Source of the DNA: Candidatus Paraprochloron terpiosi LD05
GTDB lineage: Bacteria > Cyanobacteriota > Cyanobacteriia > Cyanobacteriales > Prochloraceae
Reading direction: 5' to 3'
Length of the DNA stretch: 64,000 bases
Assembly: GCA_018141785.1 (NCBI GenBank)
Contig: CP073341.1
Coordinates: 3,565,422 to 3,629,421, forward strand
Below the pieces are notes generated by a model, which saw nothing but the letters and a program-made list of their open reading frames with translations, was not told the DNA's origin and ran no database searches. Shown here piece after piece: positions 45,454 through 55,646 of this stretch. The position numbers and the translations under genes are program-made. Each line of letters starts with the position of its first letter. Position 1 is the first letter of the stretch.

Positions 45454-47676
45454 TTAAGTGACCCGAACACCCCCTATGTTGCCTTTTCTACTTTCTACTA
45501 TCCTACCAATAATAGAACTATGGGTGTAACCAGCTGACTTTAAAGCAATGATACAGTCTCCTGCTGTTACTTCATCAATGGCAGCTAAGAGTCCTCCAGA
45601 AGTTTGAGGATCAAAAAGCAAGGGATATTGGGGGTAATTTTCCCCTCTCTCTACATTATCAATATAATGAGATGCATGTAAATTCTGTGGTTGCAGCTCA
45701 CTATAAATTCCCATCTCTACTGTTTCTAATGCCCCCGGTAATATGGGAATTGCTTCTAAATCTAATTCTACCTCAACTCCAGAAGCTTTGACCATTTCTC
45801 CTAAATGTCCCAAGAGTCCAAAACCAGTAATATCGGTACAAGCAGTTGCTTCCTGTTGACGCAAGATTTGCCCTGCTTTACCATTAGAAAGTAACATTGA
45901 TGCTACTGCTCCATCGATCCAACGCCCTTTAGCTAGGTGCTTCATGTGCGCAGCAAATAGGGTACCTGTACCGAGCGCCTTAGTTAAAACTAGCACTTGA
46001 CCTGGTTTCATACCGCTTTTACGCAGGATTTTATCCTCATCAACTATACCATTACAAGACAAGCCAAAAGCTAATTCTGCCCCGGCGGTAGTATGTCCTC
46101 CAACTAACACTGCATCACTTTTTTGTAGTATTTTTGTAGCACCAAATAATAATTGATAGAGAGTCTCTTCTATTTTGTTGTGGTGACCGTAGGGTATTGT
46201 AGCCACTGCCAAAGCAGTTTGGGGAGTAGCCCCCATGGCAAAAATATCGCTCAAACAGTGATTGGTAGCAATTTTACCAAAGACAAAGGGGTCATTAATT
46301 AGGCTGGGAAAATAATCAATGGTATGGACCATCAATTTACCAGCTGGCACTTGAATTACTGCCCCATCATCTGGTTGATTCATACCTATAATTATAGCAT
46401 CATTTTGCTGAATTATCAACCTTGTAATGACTTTTTCTAAAACAGTACTTCCTACCTTAGAACCGCAACCTTTACAATGATGTTGTGGGGGTTCTTTGTT
46501 GTTGTTTGTTTGTTGTTGTTTAGGGGCTGACATGGGGGGTAAATGGCTGAAGCGGTTCATGAATGTACGGTCAATGTAATCTTTCCACTGCCATAATAAA
46601 GAAGATTGCCACCCAAAAGAAGACCAAGAGGCGATCGCCTTTTTATCTCCGGTGCCAATTAAACCCAAAAAGCGTTTTTGAGGTGTATAAGGTTGAAGTT
46701 TTTTTCCTTGGAGAATACGCTGTAAATTGATAAATAAAGGTTTACCCTGCCGCACTGCAAACACCCCCGCTTTGGGGCGGGCATAATTTTTCATAGTTCC
46801 AATATCCCCCGTAGCAAAAACATGGGGATGGGAGACAGATTGGAGGGTATCTTCTACTAAAATAAAGCCCTGAGAGTCTACAGTCAAACCCGAGTCTTTG
46901 AGCCAACTAGGAGCAGATGCTTGAGTCACCCAAAAGAGGTTATCCCACTCTACATTCAATCCTGAGTCACAGATAACCCTATCCCTTTGAACCTCAATTA
47001 CCCTAGTGGATAAATGGAGTTTAATTCCCCGTTGTAATAATAGCTGCTTTAATCGTCTACTCACCCATTCATTATGAGCAGGTAATAATTGATTTTTTCC
47101 GTGAAAGAGATGAATTGTCAAGGAAGCACTGGGATTAATTCTCCGCAAACGACTATTGATATTTAGGGCTAATTCTACTCCCCCAGCACCTCCCCCTACA
47201 ATAGCAAGAGTGAGAGGTTTATGGGGTTCCCTCGTAAAAGCTGTTACTATATCATTCCAACCTTGGAGAAACTGGGGAACTGGTTTAGCAGGAATGGCGT
47301 ATTCTTCCGCACCTGGAACCTCCATGGTTGCCGGAGTACTCCCCATATCTAAAGATAAATAATCAAAGGCAACAGGAGGATGATTTGACGTGAGTACTCG
47401 ATTCTGAACTAAATCCAAACCTATAGCTCGATCTAAATACAACTGAGCGCCAGCAAAACTAGCCAGACGACGCAAGTCAATATGAGTTTCATCGTAGCTG
47501 TAGAATCCGGCTACATGACCAGGTAACATTCCGGAATAGGGAGTGTGGGAAGTATCGGTAATGAGGGTGAGACGGACACCTGGAATGGGTTCCATACCCC
47601 AAAGTTTGAGGGCGATGGCGTGACTGTGTCCTCCACCTATCAGTACCAAATCTTTCTCAATGAAATGTTGCTGCAT
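45454..47676 (-). CDS. selD: NADH-dehydrogenase-like flavoprotein fused to selenide water dikinase (SelD)
   Basis: 740 residues. The first about 375 form a type-II NDH-like pyridine nucleotide-disulfide oxidoreductase: VLIGGGHSHAIAL binds FAD, AIVGGGAGGVELALNI binds NAD(P)H, and FATGDIG follows. Residues about 390-740 are SelD: the HHCKGCGSKVG active loop with Cys, DDGAVIQVPAGKLMVHTIDYF, LVGGHTTAGAELAFGLS and DPQTSGGLL. SelD makes selenophosphate, here probably for 2-selenouridine in tRNA. The fusion is known in cyanobacteria, and the flavoprotein half may supply reduced selenium. The linker (about 380-390) is Gln/Asn-rich. Confidence 0.93.
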   Translation of the reverse strand: MQQHFIEKDLVLIGGGHSHAIALKLWGMEPIPGVRLTLITDTSHTPYSGMLPGHVAGFYSYDETHIDLRRLASFAGAQLYLDRAIGLDLVQNRVLTSNHPPVAFDYLSLDMGSTPATMEVPGAEEYAIPAKPVPQFLQGWNDIVTAFTREPHKPLTLAIVGGGAGGVELALNINSRLRRINPSASLTIHLFHGKNQLLPAHNEWVSRRLKQLLLQRGIKLHLSTRVIEVQRDRVICDSGLNVEWDNLFWVTQASAPSWLKDSGLTVDSQGFILVEDTLQSVSHPHVFATGDIGTMKNYARPKAGVFAVRQGKPLFINLQRILQGKKLQPYTPQKRFLGLIGTGDKKAIASWSSFGWQSSLLWQWKDYIDRTFMNRFSHLPPMSAPKQQQTNNNKEPPQHHCKGCGSKVGSTVLEKVITRLIIQQNDAIIIGMNQPDDGAVIQVPAGKLMVHTIDYFPSLINDPFVFGKIATNHCLSDIFAMGATPQTALAVATIPYGHHNKIEETLYQLLFGATKILQKSDAVLVGGHTTAGAELAFGLSCNGIVDEDKILRKSGMKPGQVLVLTKALGTGTLFAAHMKHLAKGRWIDGAVASMLLSNGKAGQILRQQEATACTDITGFGLLGHLGEMVKASGVEVELDLEAIPILPGALETVEMGIYSELQPQNLHASHYIDNVERGENYPQYPLLFDPQTSGGLLAAIDEVTAGDCIIALKSAGYTHSSIIGRIVESRKGNIGGVRVT

Positions 47677-47737
47677 GGGACAATATAAGCTATAATTGTT
47701 TCAGTGGGCAGCATCAAATTTAGAAACCTCAAAAATA

Positions 47738-47945
47738 ATGCCAACTATTTTGCGAGTAGGAGCCTATCGATTTTACTTTTATAGTGGGGTGTAGGGGCGC
47801 AGGGGCGCAGATTGTGCGATAACGCAACGCGGCAGGTATAGTTATATCAAATCCGGTTGGGCAATGCCCATAATCAAAAAATTTAGCAACTGTAGGCTAC
47901 ATTAACGAACATGGAGAAACATTTTTGGAGGCTTGGAATGGGTAG
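47738..47945 (+). pseudogene. DUF4160 gene, centre replaced
   Basis: ATG at 47738 reads PTILRVGAYRFYFYSG, the usual DUF4160 start, then hits a stop within repeat-like GGGGCGCAGGGGCGCAG. The end of the gene reappears at about 47885-47945 as YINEHGETFLEAWNG. The middle is lost. DUF4160 normally precedes DUF2442, as here. Confidence 0.75.
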
Positions 47946-48196
47946 AAGCCGATGAAAGAGTCGAAGCAGTGTATCTTACCGAAGATACCCTCAGGGTTGA
48001 CCTTATGGATGGTCGCACAATTACAGTTCCCTTAGCATGGTATCCCAGGTTATTACATGCTACCCCCGAACAACTGGGGCAGTGGGAAATCTGTGGCGGC
48101 GGCTATGGCATTCATTGGGAAGTTCTGGATGAAGATATCAGTACAGAAGGGTTGCTCCGAGGTGCCATGACACCTCGAAGTCTTGCTCGGGATTAA
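47933..48196 (+). CDS. DUF2442 family protein
   Basis: About 87 residues: EWVEADERVEAVYLTEDTLRVDLMDGRTITVPLAWYPRLLHAT, then WEICGGGYGIHWEVLDEDISTEGLLRG, a complete DUF2442 domain. The start is probably TTG at 47933, overlapping the DUF4160 remnant with GGAGG nearby. DUF4160/DUF2442 pairs resemble small toxin-antitoxin modules, though the activity is unproven. Here only DUF2442, the likely antitoxin-side partner, is intact. Confidence 0.82.
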   Translation: MEWVEADERVEAVYLTEDTLRVDLMDGRTITVPLAWYPRLLHATPEQLGQWEICGGGYGIHWEVLDEDISTEGLLRGAMTPRSLARD

Positions 48197-50350
48197 TTAT
48201 CGTACAGCAGCAGCCCTGGCTTTCGCTGCTGCATCAGGATGAATCCCCAAACGGGTCAAATTGAGGCGACCCTTACTGTCAAATTCCCGCACTTTGACCA
48301 CGATTTCATCTCCTACAGCAACCACGTCCTCAACTTTACCTACTCTACCTTCAGCTAATTGAGAGATGTGAACCATTCCTTCCTTACCAGGAAGCACTTC
48401 CACAAAAGCGCCAATATCGATAATTCGGGTGACACGACCCACATAAACATCCCCTTTATTCAACTTCCGGGTCATATTGTAGATGAGTTTCTGGGCTTTC
48501 AGCGCTCTTTCCGATTGAGCGGCGGAAATAGTCACTGTACCATCATCATCGATGTCTACTTTGGATCCGCTTTGATCCGTAATTCCTTTAATGGTTTTGC
48601 CTCCCGGTCCAATCACCAAACCGATAAATTCCGGATCTATCTTCATTATCAACAAACAGGGTGCATAGGGAGATAGATTAGGACGAGGCTTTTGGATCGC
48701 CCCCAGCATTTTCTCCAAAATATGGAGCCGAGCAGGTTGGGCTTGCATAATAGCTTTCGCTACCGTAGCTACGGGCAAACCAGTGATTTTCATATCCATT
48801 TGCAAGGCAGTAATCCCCGTATCGGTTCCGGCGACTTTAAAGTCCATATCCCCAAGGAAATCCTCAATCCCTTGAATATCGGTGAGAATTCGCACTTCAT
48901 TCCCTTCAGCAATTAAACCCATGGCTGCACCGCTCACTGGTTTGGTAATGGGAACCCCCGCGTCCATTAAAGCGAGAGTGGAAGCGCAAACAGAACCCAT
49001 AGAAGTGGAACCGTTAGAGGAGACTACTTCCGAGACGACCCGTATAACATAGGGAAAATCTTCCTGGGGAGGTAATACGGGGATTAAAGCCCTTTCTGCT
49101 AAGGCACCGTGACCCACTTCCCGCCGTCCCGGAGAACGAAGGGGTTTGGTTTCCCCTACAGAGAAAGGAGGGAAATTATAGTGATGGAGATAGCGTTTCT
49201 CATCCATCGGGTGGAGGTCATCTCCCAAATCTTGAGCGTCTCCGGGGGTTCCCAGGGTAGCTATGGACAAGACTTGAGTCAGACCTCGGTTAAAAAGACT
49301 GCTACCGTGGACTCGTTTAGGTAGGACACCCACACTACAGGAAATAGGGCGCACCTGATCTAACTTTCGTCCGTCTACCCGCATACCTTCTTCCAAGATT
49401 TGGGAGCGCATGAGTTTTTTCGTTAGGCTCTTAAAGAGGGTGCCCACCACTTTAGGGTTTTCAGTAGTGGCAACTTTCAAAGGGTCTTCAGGAGATAATT
49501 CAGCGATTTCTTTGTCAATAGTCGTTGCTTGAATTTCCTCTAGAGCTAAATCCCGAGCGTTTTTATCCAAGTCAGATTGATGGAGTACCTTAATAATAGC
49601 TGAAGTGGCCTGCTTTTGAATAAACTGTTCTAGTTCCTCATTGACTACGGGTGGCTCAGAAGTCACCATTTTCAGACCCAATTCCCCTAGCAACTCCCGT
49701 TGGGCCGAAATTAATTCCCGGACGGCTTCATAACCAAAATCGATAGCTTCAATTACATCCTGTTCCGGCAACTGATTCGCTCCAGCTTCCACCATGACCA
49801 CCCCGTCAGGACTGCCAGCCACCACCAAATCTAGGTCCCCCCGTTGGGTTTCCCGATAGGTGGGATTGAGCAGAAAATCATCCCCTAGCAAGCCCACCCG
49901 CACCGCTGCCATGGGTCCGGAGAAGGGGATTTGAGCCAGTAAAACTGCAATACTTGCCCCTGTAACAGCCAAAACATCGGGGGGTACTTCCTCGTCCATA
50001 GATAAAGTAGTGGCCACAATTTGAATGTCGTCCCGCAGCCAATGGGGTAAGAGGGGACGGAGGGGGCGATCGATGAGGCGGCTAATGAGTATTGCTTTTT
50101 CCGGAGGACGACCTTCCCGGCGGAGAAAACCTCCCGGAATGCGACCCACTGCGTACTGTCGTTCTTCATAATCTACCATGAGGGGTAGAAAATCCATTCC
50201 TTCTCTCCCAGCAGCCCTTGTGGCTGTCACCAAAACCGCCGTTTCCCCAGATTCTATGAGAACGGAACCCCCTGCTTGTGGAGCCAGCAACCCTACTCTC
50301 AGTCTAATATCCCGTCCGTCAAAGGATATTAACTTATTAAATTCCTGCAT
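48197..50350 (-). CDS. pnp: Polyribonucleotide nucleotidyltransferase (PNPase)
   Basis: 717 residues. Two RNase PH domains (about 1-230 and 320-550, with [10 protein letters not shown] and [17 protein letters not shown]), a KH domain with [15 protein letters not shown] near 570, and an S1 domain, [31 protein letters not shown], near 635. It degrades RNA 3' to 5' with phosphate and can add heteropolymeric tails. Full length; ends [17 protein letters not shown]. It ends one base after the convergent DUF2442 gene. Confidence 0.97.
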   Translation of the reverse strand: MQEFNKLISFDGRDIRLRVGLLAPQAGGSVLIESGETAVLVTATRAAGREGMDFLPLMVDYEERQYAVGRIPGGFLRREGRPPEKAILISRLIDRPLRPLLPHWLRDDIQIVATTLSMDEEVPPDVLAVTGASIAVLLAQIPFSGPMAAVRVGLLGDDFLLNPTYRETQRGDLDLVVAGSPDGVVMVEAGANQLPEQDVIEAIDFGYEAVRELISAQRELLGELGLKMVTSEPPVVNEELEQFIQKQATSAIIKVLHQSDLDKNARDLALEEIQATTIDKEIAELSPEDPLKVATTENPKVVGTLFKSLTKKLMRSQILEEGMRVDGRKLDQVRPISCSVGVLPKRVHGSSLFNRGLTQVLSIATLGTPGDAQDLGDDLHPMDEKRYLHHYNFPPFSVGETKPLRSPGRREVGHGALAERALIPVLPPQEDFPYVIRVVSEVVSSNGSTSMGSVCASTLALMDAGVPITKPVSGAAMGLIAEGNEVRILTDIQGIEDFLGDMDFKVAGTDTGITALQMDMKITGLPVATVAKAIMQAQPARLHILEKMLGAIQKPRPNLSPYAPCLLIMKIDPEFIGLVIGPGGKTIKGITDQSGSKVDIDDDGTVTISAAQSERALKAQKLIYNMTRKLNKGDVYVGRVTRIIDIGAFVEVLPGKEGMVHISQLAEGRVGKVEDVVAVGDEIVVKVREFDSKGRLNLTRLGIHPDAAAKARAAAVR

Positions 50351-50432
50351 TCAGCACTTTTTCCTTCTCTATCACTTCTTCTCTGTTCTCAAGTCATCCT
50401 AACATTTCTTGGGGAATATGCTGCTGTAAGTC

Positions 50433-52658
50433 CTAAAGAAACATGGGGATCGGGTTCAGCTCCTCCTCTGTGAGTGGTGCTGACAACCAGCCCATTTTGA
50501 CGGGCACGTCATAGAGCCGCCCGGCTCCCAACTGAGGCCAAAAGTGACGCAGTCCTGGCACAATCACCTTAACTACATTCATGCCAATGTCCGGGCGGGT
50601 TTGGTCCAGTACTAGGGTTTCCATACCCTGTTGGGCTGCAATTTCCACACATTTCAGTACATCTTGGCAGATATCATCACTAAATACATTATTAAAACTT
50701 ACACAATTGTGTTGTATCTAACTATTATTATAAAATAAGTAAGGTTGATTCGTCAGGGTAGCTTCCTGTAACCAGGATTTCCAATCCGAATTATCCAGGT
50801 TGGCCTTCACATTTTCGTCCCAAACTATCAATAATGACTGATTCATTTCCGTCACTGCTCTGAGAAGAGCAATTTTGGGGTCAAAATGACAGCCAAAACC
50901 GAAAATGATTTCTCCTCCTGTTTCTTTCAGGGAGGAAATAGCAGCAAAACAAGGAATATTCAGGTCACTGGTAATATCTAGCACCCAAAAGTCTCGTTGC
51001 TCAGTGTCATAATAGTCTCGTAAATCCAGGAGATAGGGGTCCGCAAAACTCTCTAAATCTACAGCTGGTTTCCTGAGGCGATTATACCACCACAAAGCTA
51101 CACTATCCCGTTCCACCAATTCCATAAAGCCTTGTAAAATGGCCTCCTCTAAGGTATTTCCCGCTGCGCTGCCGTTAGAATCTATCCCGCAAAAGTCATG
51201 GCCCTCCGGGAGGGGATAACTGTAGTAACAGTAAGCTGTGGGGAGATACTTGAACCGTTTTTCAGTCAGAGACCAAACAGGAGTCCAATCAATTTCCCGC
51301 TCCTGGTGAAAGGGTTCCGGTATCCAGCTAGAATCATCGTGTTGCTGATTCCATGGTTGGCGGTTTTGGTATTGTTTCACACTGAAGTGCAGGATTTGGT
51401 CAGGGTGAATCGCCTCGGACTTGATTTTATCATAGGTTGCTTTAATCCGGATTTCCTCTCCTGTATAGATACCGGAATATCGTTCAATGGCTTCCCCAAG
51501 ACCGCTGGCTCTAGATTGTCCGTCGGTTTTGCCCTTGCCACCACTTCGGGGGACTAAACGTCTCTTGAGAGCTGCTAGGCTGTTATCTTTCCCGACCCAT
51601 GGGTGAGCTGCACTGTAGTTGTTAACCAAACCGCTACTGGTTTCTCTTTTCTCTAAACTGCTGATTATTCCTGTAATGGGACTAATATGATGTTGGTATT
51701 TCTGGAAGGTATCCTCCGGGGAAATACTGCGATGCCCTCCATCGGCGGTGAATTGTTTCTTCTGACTTTGGAGCAGAATGGGTTGGCGCTCTCTTTTGGG
51801 GGTGCCACAGGCTTTACATTGGGGACGTTGCACCAAAACATGCTCTTCTAGGGCTAAAGAGCCAAAATCTAAGGTAAGTACCTTCCCTTCTAGTTCTGTT
51901 TTGCCTTGAATTATCCATTGGGCTACTTCCGTTGCTGCTAGGTTCAACCCAATTTGCCAGTGGGTGGGGAGGAGGGAACGAGAGGTGGGGAAGGGGGCGG
52001 TGATGGCTTTTTGTTGCTGCACGAAAGTTTCCGTGGCTCGATGACCCTGTAGACGACTAGCAAGACATTGCCAACAGCCTGTGGTACCGGGAATAAATAG
52101 GGGTCCGAGCCATAGCTTTGCCCCCACAGGTTTCACCAACAGCCAAGGTTTTCCTGTGTTCAGAGCCCTCTGGTTAATTTCCGCCAAACCTAACTGGAGG
52201 TAGTCGTCTGTCAAGACAATTTGGAGTGCAGCTTTTTCCTGGGCCCCTACCTGAATGTCCAGAGATGCTAAACAGTGGTTAAAGGGTTCTGAATCTACTT
52301 TTCCCAAAGCAGTAACAGCCACGGTGGTGGTTTGGAGTTTGGCCACCACTTCCCCACTATCTACCCCTTGTAAGCTCCAGAAAGCGGCAACTTCCTGGGG
52401 AAGATTCTCCTCCCCTTCCGTCAGGTAACCCTTATGCTGAAGACGAGTTAAACCATTGTAAATGGCTAAGAGGGATATTGTTCCTTTCAGCTTGGCAACA
52501 ATGTCCTCTACGGTGTTCCTACCATCTAATAAGGGTGCCAGGAGAACGTAGAGACTACCGCTGAGAGCGGCGTTTCCTTTCTCGCTCAAGAGGTAAACTG
52601 TATGGGGTTCTACTACTTCAACGTGGAAATGAGGCTTAAAGCGGGGTTTTTTAAACAT
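50433..52658 (-). pseudogene. TOMM cyclodehydratase (fused E1-like and YcaO domains) with in-frame TAG
   Basis: Residues 1-80 form a leader-binding winged-helix region (HVEVVEPHTVYLLSE... AIYNGLTRLQHKGYL). The E1-like part has the zinc Cys pairs CWQCLAS (about 196) and CKACGTPK (about 285). The YcaO domain from about 330 has SGGKGKTDGQSRASGLGEAIERYSG (ATP site), GNTLEEAILQGFMELVERDSVALWWYN and FGFGCHFDPKIALLRAVTE. It makes thiazolines and oxazolines from Cys, Ser and Thr of the precursor. A TAG at 50718-50720 stops it after residue 646. The same frame continues DVLKCVEIAAQQGMETLVLDQ, PGLRHFW, GRLYDVPVKMGW and the family-ending NPIPMFL to 50433. Without read-through the conserved C-terminus is lost. 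Confidence 0.88.
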
Positions 52659-52669
52659 TATTACTTGAA

Positions 52670-52800
52670 TACGAAAGTTTATATTTACCTAGCTGTCCAT
52701 GGTTAATTGGAAATGTGGTTTCGTGATTCTGAAGACGAACTGGTTTTAACCAGAACTTAGCCTCCTGGTCATCACGTTCAATATGAATGTGGGTATCTAG
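52670..52800 (-). pseudogene. DUF4160 fragment inside the TOMM locus
   Basis: The minus strand reads HIHIERDDQEAKFWLKPVRLQNHE, the core of a DUF4160 protein, without start or end. A short repeat, AATATAAACTTTC, occurs on both sides (near 52680 and 52838) and may mark an insertion of this piece. Confidence 0.68.
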
Positions 52801-52832
52801 GTACCCCTTATGCTTAATTTGAACAGGAAAGT

Positions 52833-53626
52833 TTATATTTCCCTAGAGCTTCTAGACAGAAGGCGGTCCCAATAACCAAACTGCCAATGACCATTTTTTC
52901 CTTCGTCTTCTTGGCGGGAAATGGTTTGGGAGATAAAGTAATGTAAAGTCAAATTATTGAGATAATGGAGATAGGAGCCCTCTTTTTGGTTCTTTAATAT
53001 AATCTGATTCGGATAATCGGAGACTGCTTGGGTTTCCTCTGACTCTCCTAGATAGCATTCACCACGCTATCAACATCATTTCTAGCTGGGAGTCTTCCTA
53101 ACCAGGTGTAAAAAAGACCCTGTTCATTGCGGTTTTTGAGAATTCTTTGAGTATTAGAGCTAAAGAGTAATTTATAATAATGGTTTTTGAGGGCGGAAGC
53201 AACACAAGCAGTATCATTTATATCTGGGGGCAGCCTTTTGTGGTTAGGGTTTCTCGAACTCCAATATCTCCAGGCGAGAAATTGAGCCGCCTTTTGTTTG
53301 AGGCACAAAACGGAGAGCAGATAAGGTTCTAAATTTCCCACCAAGAGCAACCAGTAGATTATAGCAATTTCAGGCGCGATCGCCCTACATGTGCCCCTAC
53401 CATTGTTGAGATAATTCCCTTTTTAAATAAATCCCGGTCATACCAGCGCTAATGGCTCTAGTTCCCAGGCAGCAATGGCCCCAGCTAATATTCTTGAGCC
53501 AGAGTTGGGGTTCAGAGGATGGCAAGGAATGCCCTTCCCAACTCAAATGAGCATCTTTCTTAGCTGGGGTACAGAGTTCGTTTTGCATTAAATAGTCCAT
53601 TACATGAACCGCAAAAGCCATGGAGC
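52833..53626 (-). pseudogene. Remnant of an alpha/alpha-toroid (prenyltransferase or terpenoid-cyclase-like) gene
   Basis: Three frames are needed. First AFAVHVMDYLMQNELCTPAKKD; then, shifted, GAIAAWELEPLAL; then DINDTACVASALKNHYY, LKNRNEQGLFYTWLG and NDVDSVVNA. After another shift: GESEETQAVSDYPNQIIL, EGSYLHYLNNLTLHYFISQ and a stop at 52833. The DxxDTACVASAL and NDVDSVVNA motifs resemble toroid-fold proteins. It lies between precursor and cyclodehydratase, so it was probably an accessory gene of the peptide pathway. At least three lesions. Confidence 0.62.
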
Positions 53627-53654
53627 TAATGGGAACCTTTGGCTCATGCCGAAA

Positions 53655-53948
53655 CTAGCAACAACAAAAAATAGACGAGCAGCAACATGCTCCCACCGGG
53701 GAGATGTGCACATCTAAATCCTCTTCAACCAACTCTTCCCCGAAAGCAGATTCAATGGCCATGACAGCAAGCAGTTCTTCCTTGGTGAAACTGTAGCCTT
53801 TTTCTGCTCCTAGTTGTCCGGCGATTTCCACCAACTCTTCCGTGGAAGTAGCTGCTTTGAGTCGCTCTTGCAGGGTTACATCGCCTAAAACCTCTTGGTA
53901 GAACTGTTCTAGGCTGGTTGTTTTTGTCGGTGTCAGTACAGCAGTCAT
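53655..53948 (-). CDS. Nif11-type TOMM precursor peptide
   Basis: 97 residues from the ATG at 53948, preceded by GGAGG at a 7-base spacing; the longer frame starting TTG at 53963 would cover this site. Residues 10-75 are a Nif11-like leader (SLEQFYQEVLGDVTLQERLK, then VEIAGQLGAEKGYSFTKEELLA). An acidic stretch VEEDLDV leads to the core HISPVGACCCSSIFCCC. Six Cys and two Ser in the last ten residues are the expected targets for thiazole/oxazole formation. The likely leader cut is near PVGA/C. Neighbouring cyclodehydratase, dehydrogenase and flavoprotein genes support this. The mature product would be a small hydrophobic polyazole peptide. Confidence 0.88.
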   Translation of the reverse strand: MTAVLTPTKTTSLEQFYQEVLGDVTLQERLKAATSTEELVEIAGQLGAEKGYSFTKEELLAVMAIESAFGEELVEEDLDVHISPVGACCCSSIFCCC

Positions 53949-54325
53949 TGGGTTTCCTCCCAATTACTTACTCTTTTTTTCTATGGTAGTAGTAAATTTT
54001 CAAAATTTCAAGGGGTTTTGCTAAATTTTTGGCCAATAATTTCTTTAGCCGTAGGTTGGGTTTCCCACCAAAGAAACCCAACATAAACAAATAACATAAT
54101 TCTATTATTATATTAAGTTGCGCTCATTTAGAGAATTGAGAAATCCCTCTATATGGCGCACCGCCCTTAACCTAAATTGCGGGCTACCTTATAAAACCTC
54201 CACCAGGTTTAAATTTTTTTTGTTAAGCGCTATACCTTCTCTCTTTGAAAGCAACTCGGGGGAATAAATATTTAATTGGTAACTGGTAACTGTTGGGGTT
54301 GTTGGGTTTCGTGCCTCAACCCAAC
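53949..54325. other. Gap upstream of the precursor gene
   Basis: Contains GTAGGTTGGGTTTCCCACC...GAAACCCAAC and GTTGGGTTTCGTGCCTCAACCCAACCTAC dispersed repeats, a GCCCTTAACCTAAATTGCGGGC repeat at 54167 and an STRR (AACTGGTAACTG) near 54280. The precursor promoter should lie here, but no clear boxes were found. No gene. Confidence 0.6.
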
Positions 54326-55630
54326 CTACAGGTGCAAAACTTTCATGAGAATACGAGGTCGAAACAAAGACATGGGGGACTTGACCCAGTGAAGGACTTC
54401 CGTAAAAGTACCATAGACTTCAGGAGAGCTGAGAGTCAATTCCCCAAGCCGCTGAAAATAAAAGGACATGAGAGGGTTCATTTTCCTGGGTCTTCCCTCT
54501 GAAGTTGTTAACCAGGGTCTGTCCCTCAAGGTGGTACTCAGCCAGTACCCGGTCAAACGGCGAGTTAGTTTTTTGTGAAAGACCCTAGTCAAACCGGTTA
54601 TCTTCCCCCCAAGCTTCTGAAAACACTGGTCTAAGATGAGGGCTCCTTCAGCAGCAGCGGTTATCCCTTGACCATAGTAAGGATTAAAAGCACAGAAACC
54701 ATCCCCAAATACCAATAAACCCTCTGGTAGTTGGTCCAGTTGCTCATAGTGACGCCAGCGATTTTGGGTTCCTCGGTAGCTATAAACGGGAGTAAGAGGT
54801 TTGGCAGACTTAATGGCTTCGTAAATGAGAGGACTAGGGAGAGAGCGGGCAAATCCCAGAAAGCCCGCCTCATCAGTGGGGGGATCATCTTTCCCGAAAC
54901 CGTAAAGACTCACACCCCAACGGTTATCCTCTACTGGATAGACCACGCCGCAACGGTTATAGTGGGGAGCCTTGGGTAAGAGAAACAGTTGCTGCCAGTC
55001 TGGACCTGATTGAGGACGCTGGTACCAGCGGGTTGTATAGCCCAAATCAGCATTAACCACTGTTTCCTGGGGAGCGGGGTAGCCTAGGGATTTCAACCAT
55101 CGGGGTAGGGAGGAATTGCGTCCCGTGGCATCTAGAATGAGGTGGGCGGTTAAGGATTCCGAAGAGGAAAAACGCACCCCTGTGACTTTTGTCCCGTCAG
55201 TGAGCAGTTGTTGCACCTGACACTGGTCTCGAAACTCTACTCCCTCGTAGGCGGCTACACGACGGCGAATCATCCACTCCAAGAGGGAACGGCTACAGGA
55301 GGTGGTAATGAGGTCTGAAGGGAACCGGGGGTACACCCCGTCAGGACTCCCGTAGAGGGTATCACCAATCCAATCTAGGGGAACTGCCCCCGCAGCAGTT
55401 AATTCCCTTCCCAAACCAGGAAAAAGCTGCTCCAGTATTCTTTGCCCCCGCACCAGGATTCCATGGGATTGGTTAGCTTGAGGTACTCCTGGACGGGGTT
55501 TGGGTTGCTCTGGTAGTTTGTCTCGTTCTACTATGGTAACGCGCTGAAAATAGTTCACTAAAATCCTGGCTGCCAATAGGCCTGCTATACCACTTCCTAT
55601 GACCACACCATGGCTACGATAACCCATCAA
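54326..55630 (-). CDS. FAD-dependent oxidoreductase of the TOMM locus
   Basis: 434 residues. The dinucleotide motif VVIGSGIAGLLAARIL is at 9-24, the second FAD motif VFGDGFCAFNPYYGQGITAAAEGA near 318, and LILDATGRNSSLPRWL near 167. This is the group A flavoprotein monooxygenase / geranylgeranyl-reductase-like fold. The CxxGxG-type halogenase signature is not seen, so hydroxylation or oxidation is more likely than halogenation. It starts 16 bases after the SagB-type gene, so the two are one operon. It probably tailors the peptide. Confidence 0.85.
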   Translation of the reverse strand: MMGYRSHGVVIGSGIAGLLAARILVNYFQRVTIVERDKLPEQPKPRPGVPQANQSHGILVRGQRILEQLFPGLGRELTAAGAVPLDWIGDTLYGSPDGVYPRFPSDLITTSCSRSLLEWMIRRRVAAYEGVEFRDQCQVQQLLTDGTKVTGVRFSSSESLTAHLILDATGRNSSLPRWLKSLGYPAPQETVVNADLGYTTRWYQRPQSGPDWQQLFLLPKAPHYNRCGVVYPVEDNRWGVSLYGFGKDDPPTDEAGFLGFARSLPSPLIYEAIKSAKPLTPVYSYRGTQNRWRHYEQLDQLPEGLLVFGDGFCAFNPYYGQGITAAAEGALILDQCFQKLGGKITGLTRVFHKKLTRRLTGYWLSTTLRDRPWLTTSEGRPRKMNPLMSFYFQRLGELTLSSPEVYGTFTEVLHWVKSPMSLFRPRILMKVLHL

Positions 55631-55646
55631 TGACTCCTCATAATCG

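Noticed and set aside
54326..55630. Flavin-dependent halogenase
   Set aside because: The FAD fold fits, but the halogenase-specific WxWxIP motif is not seen.
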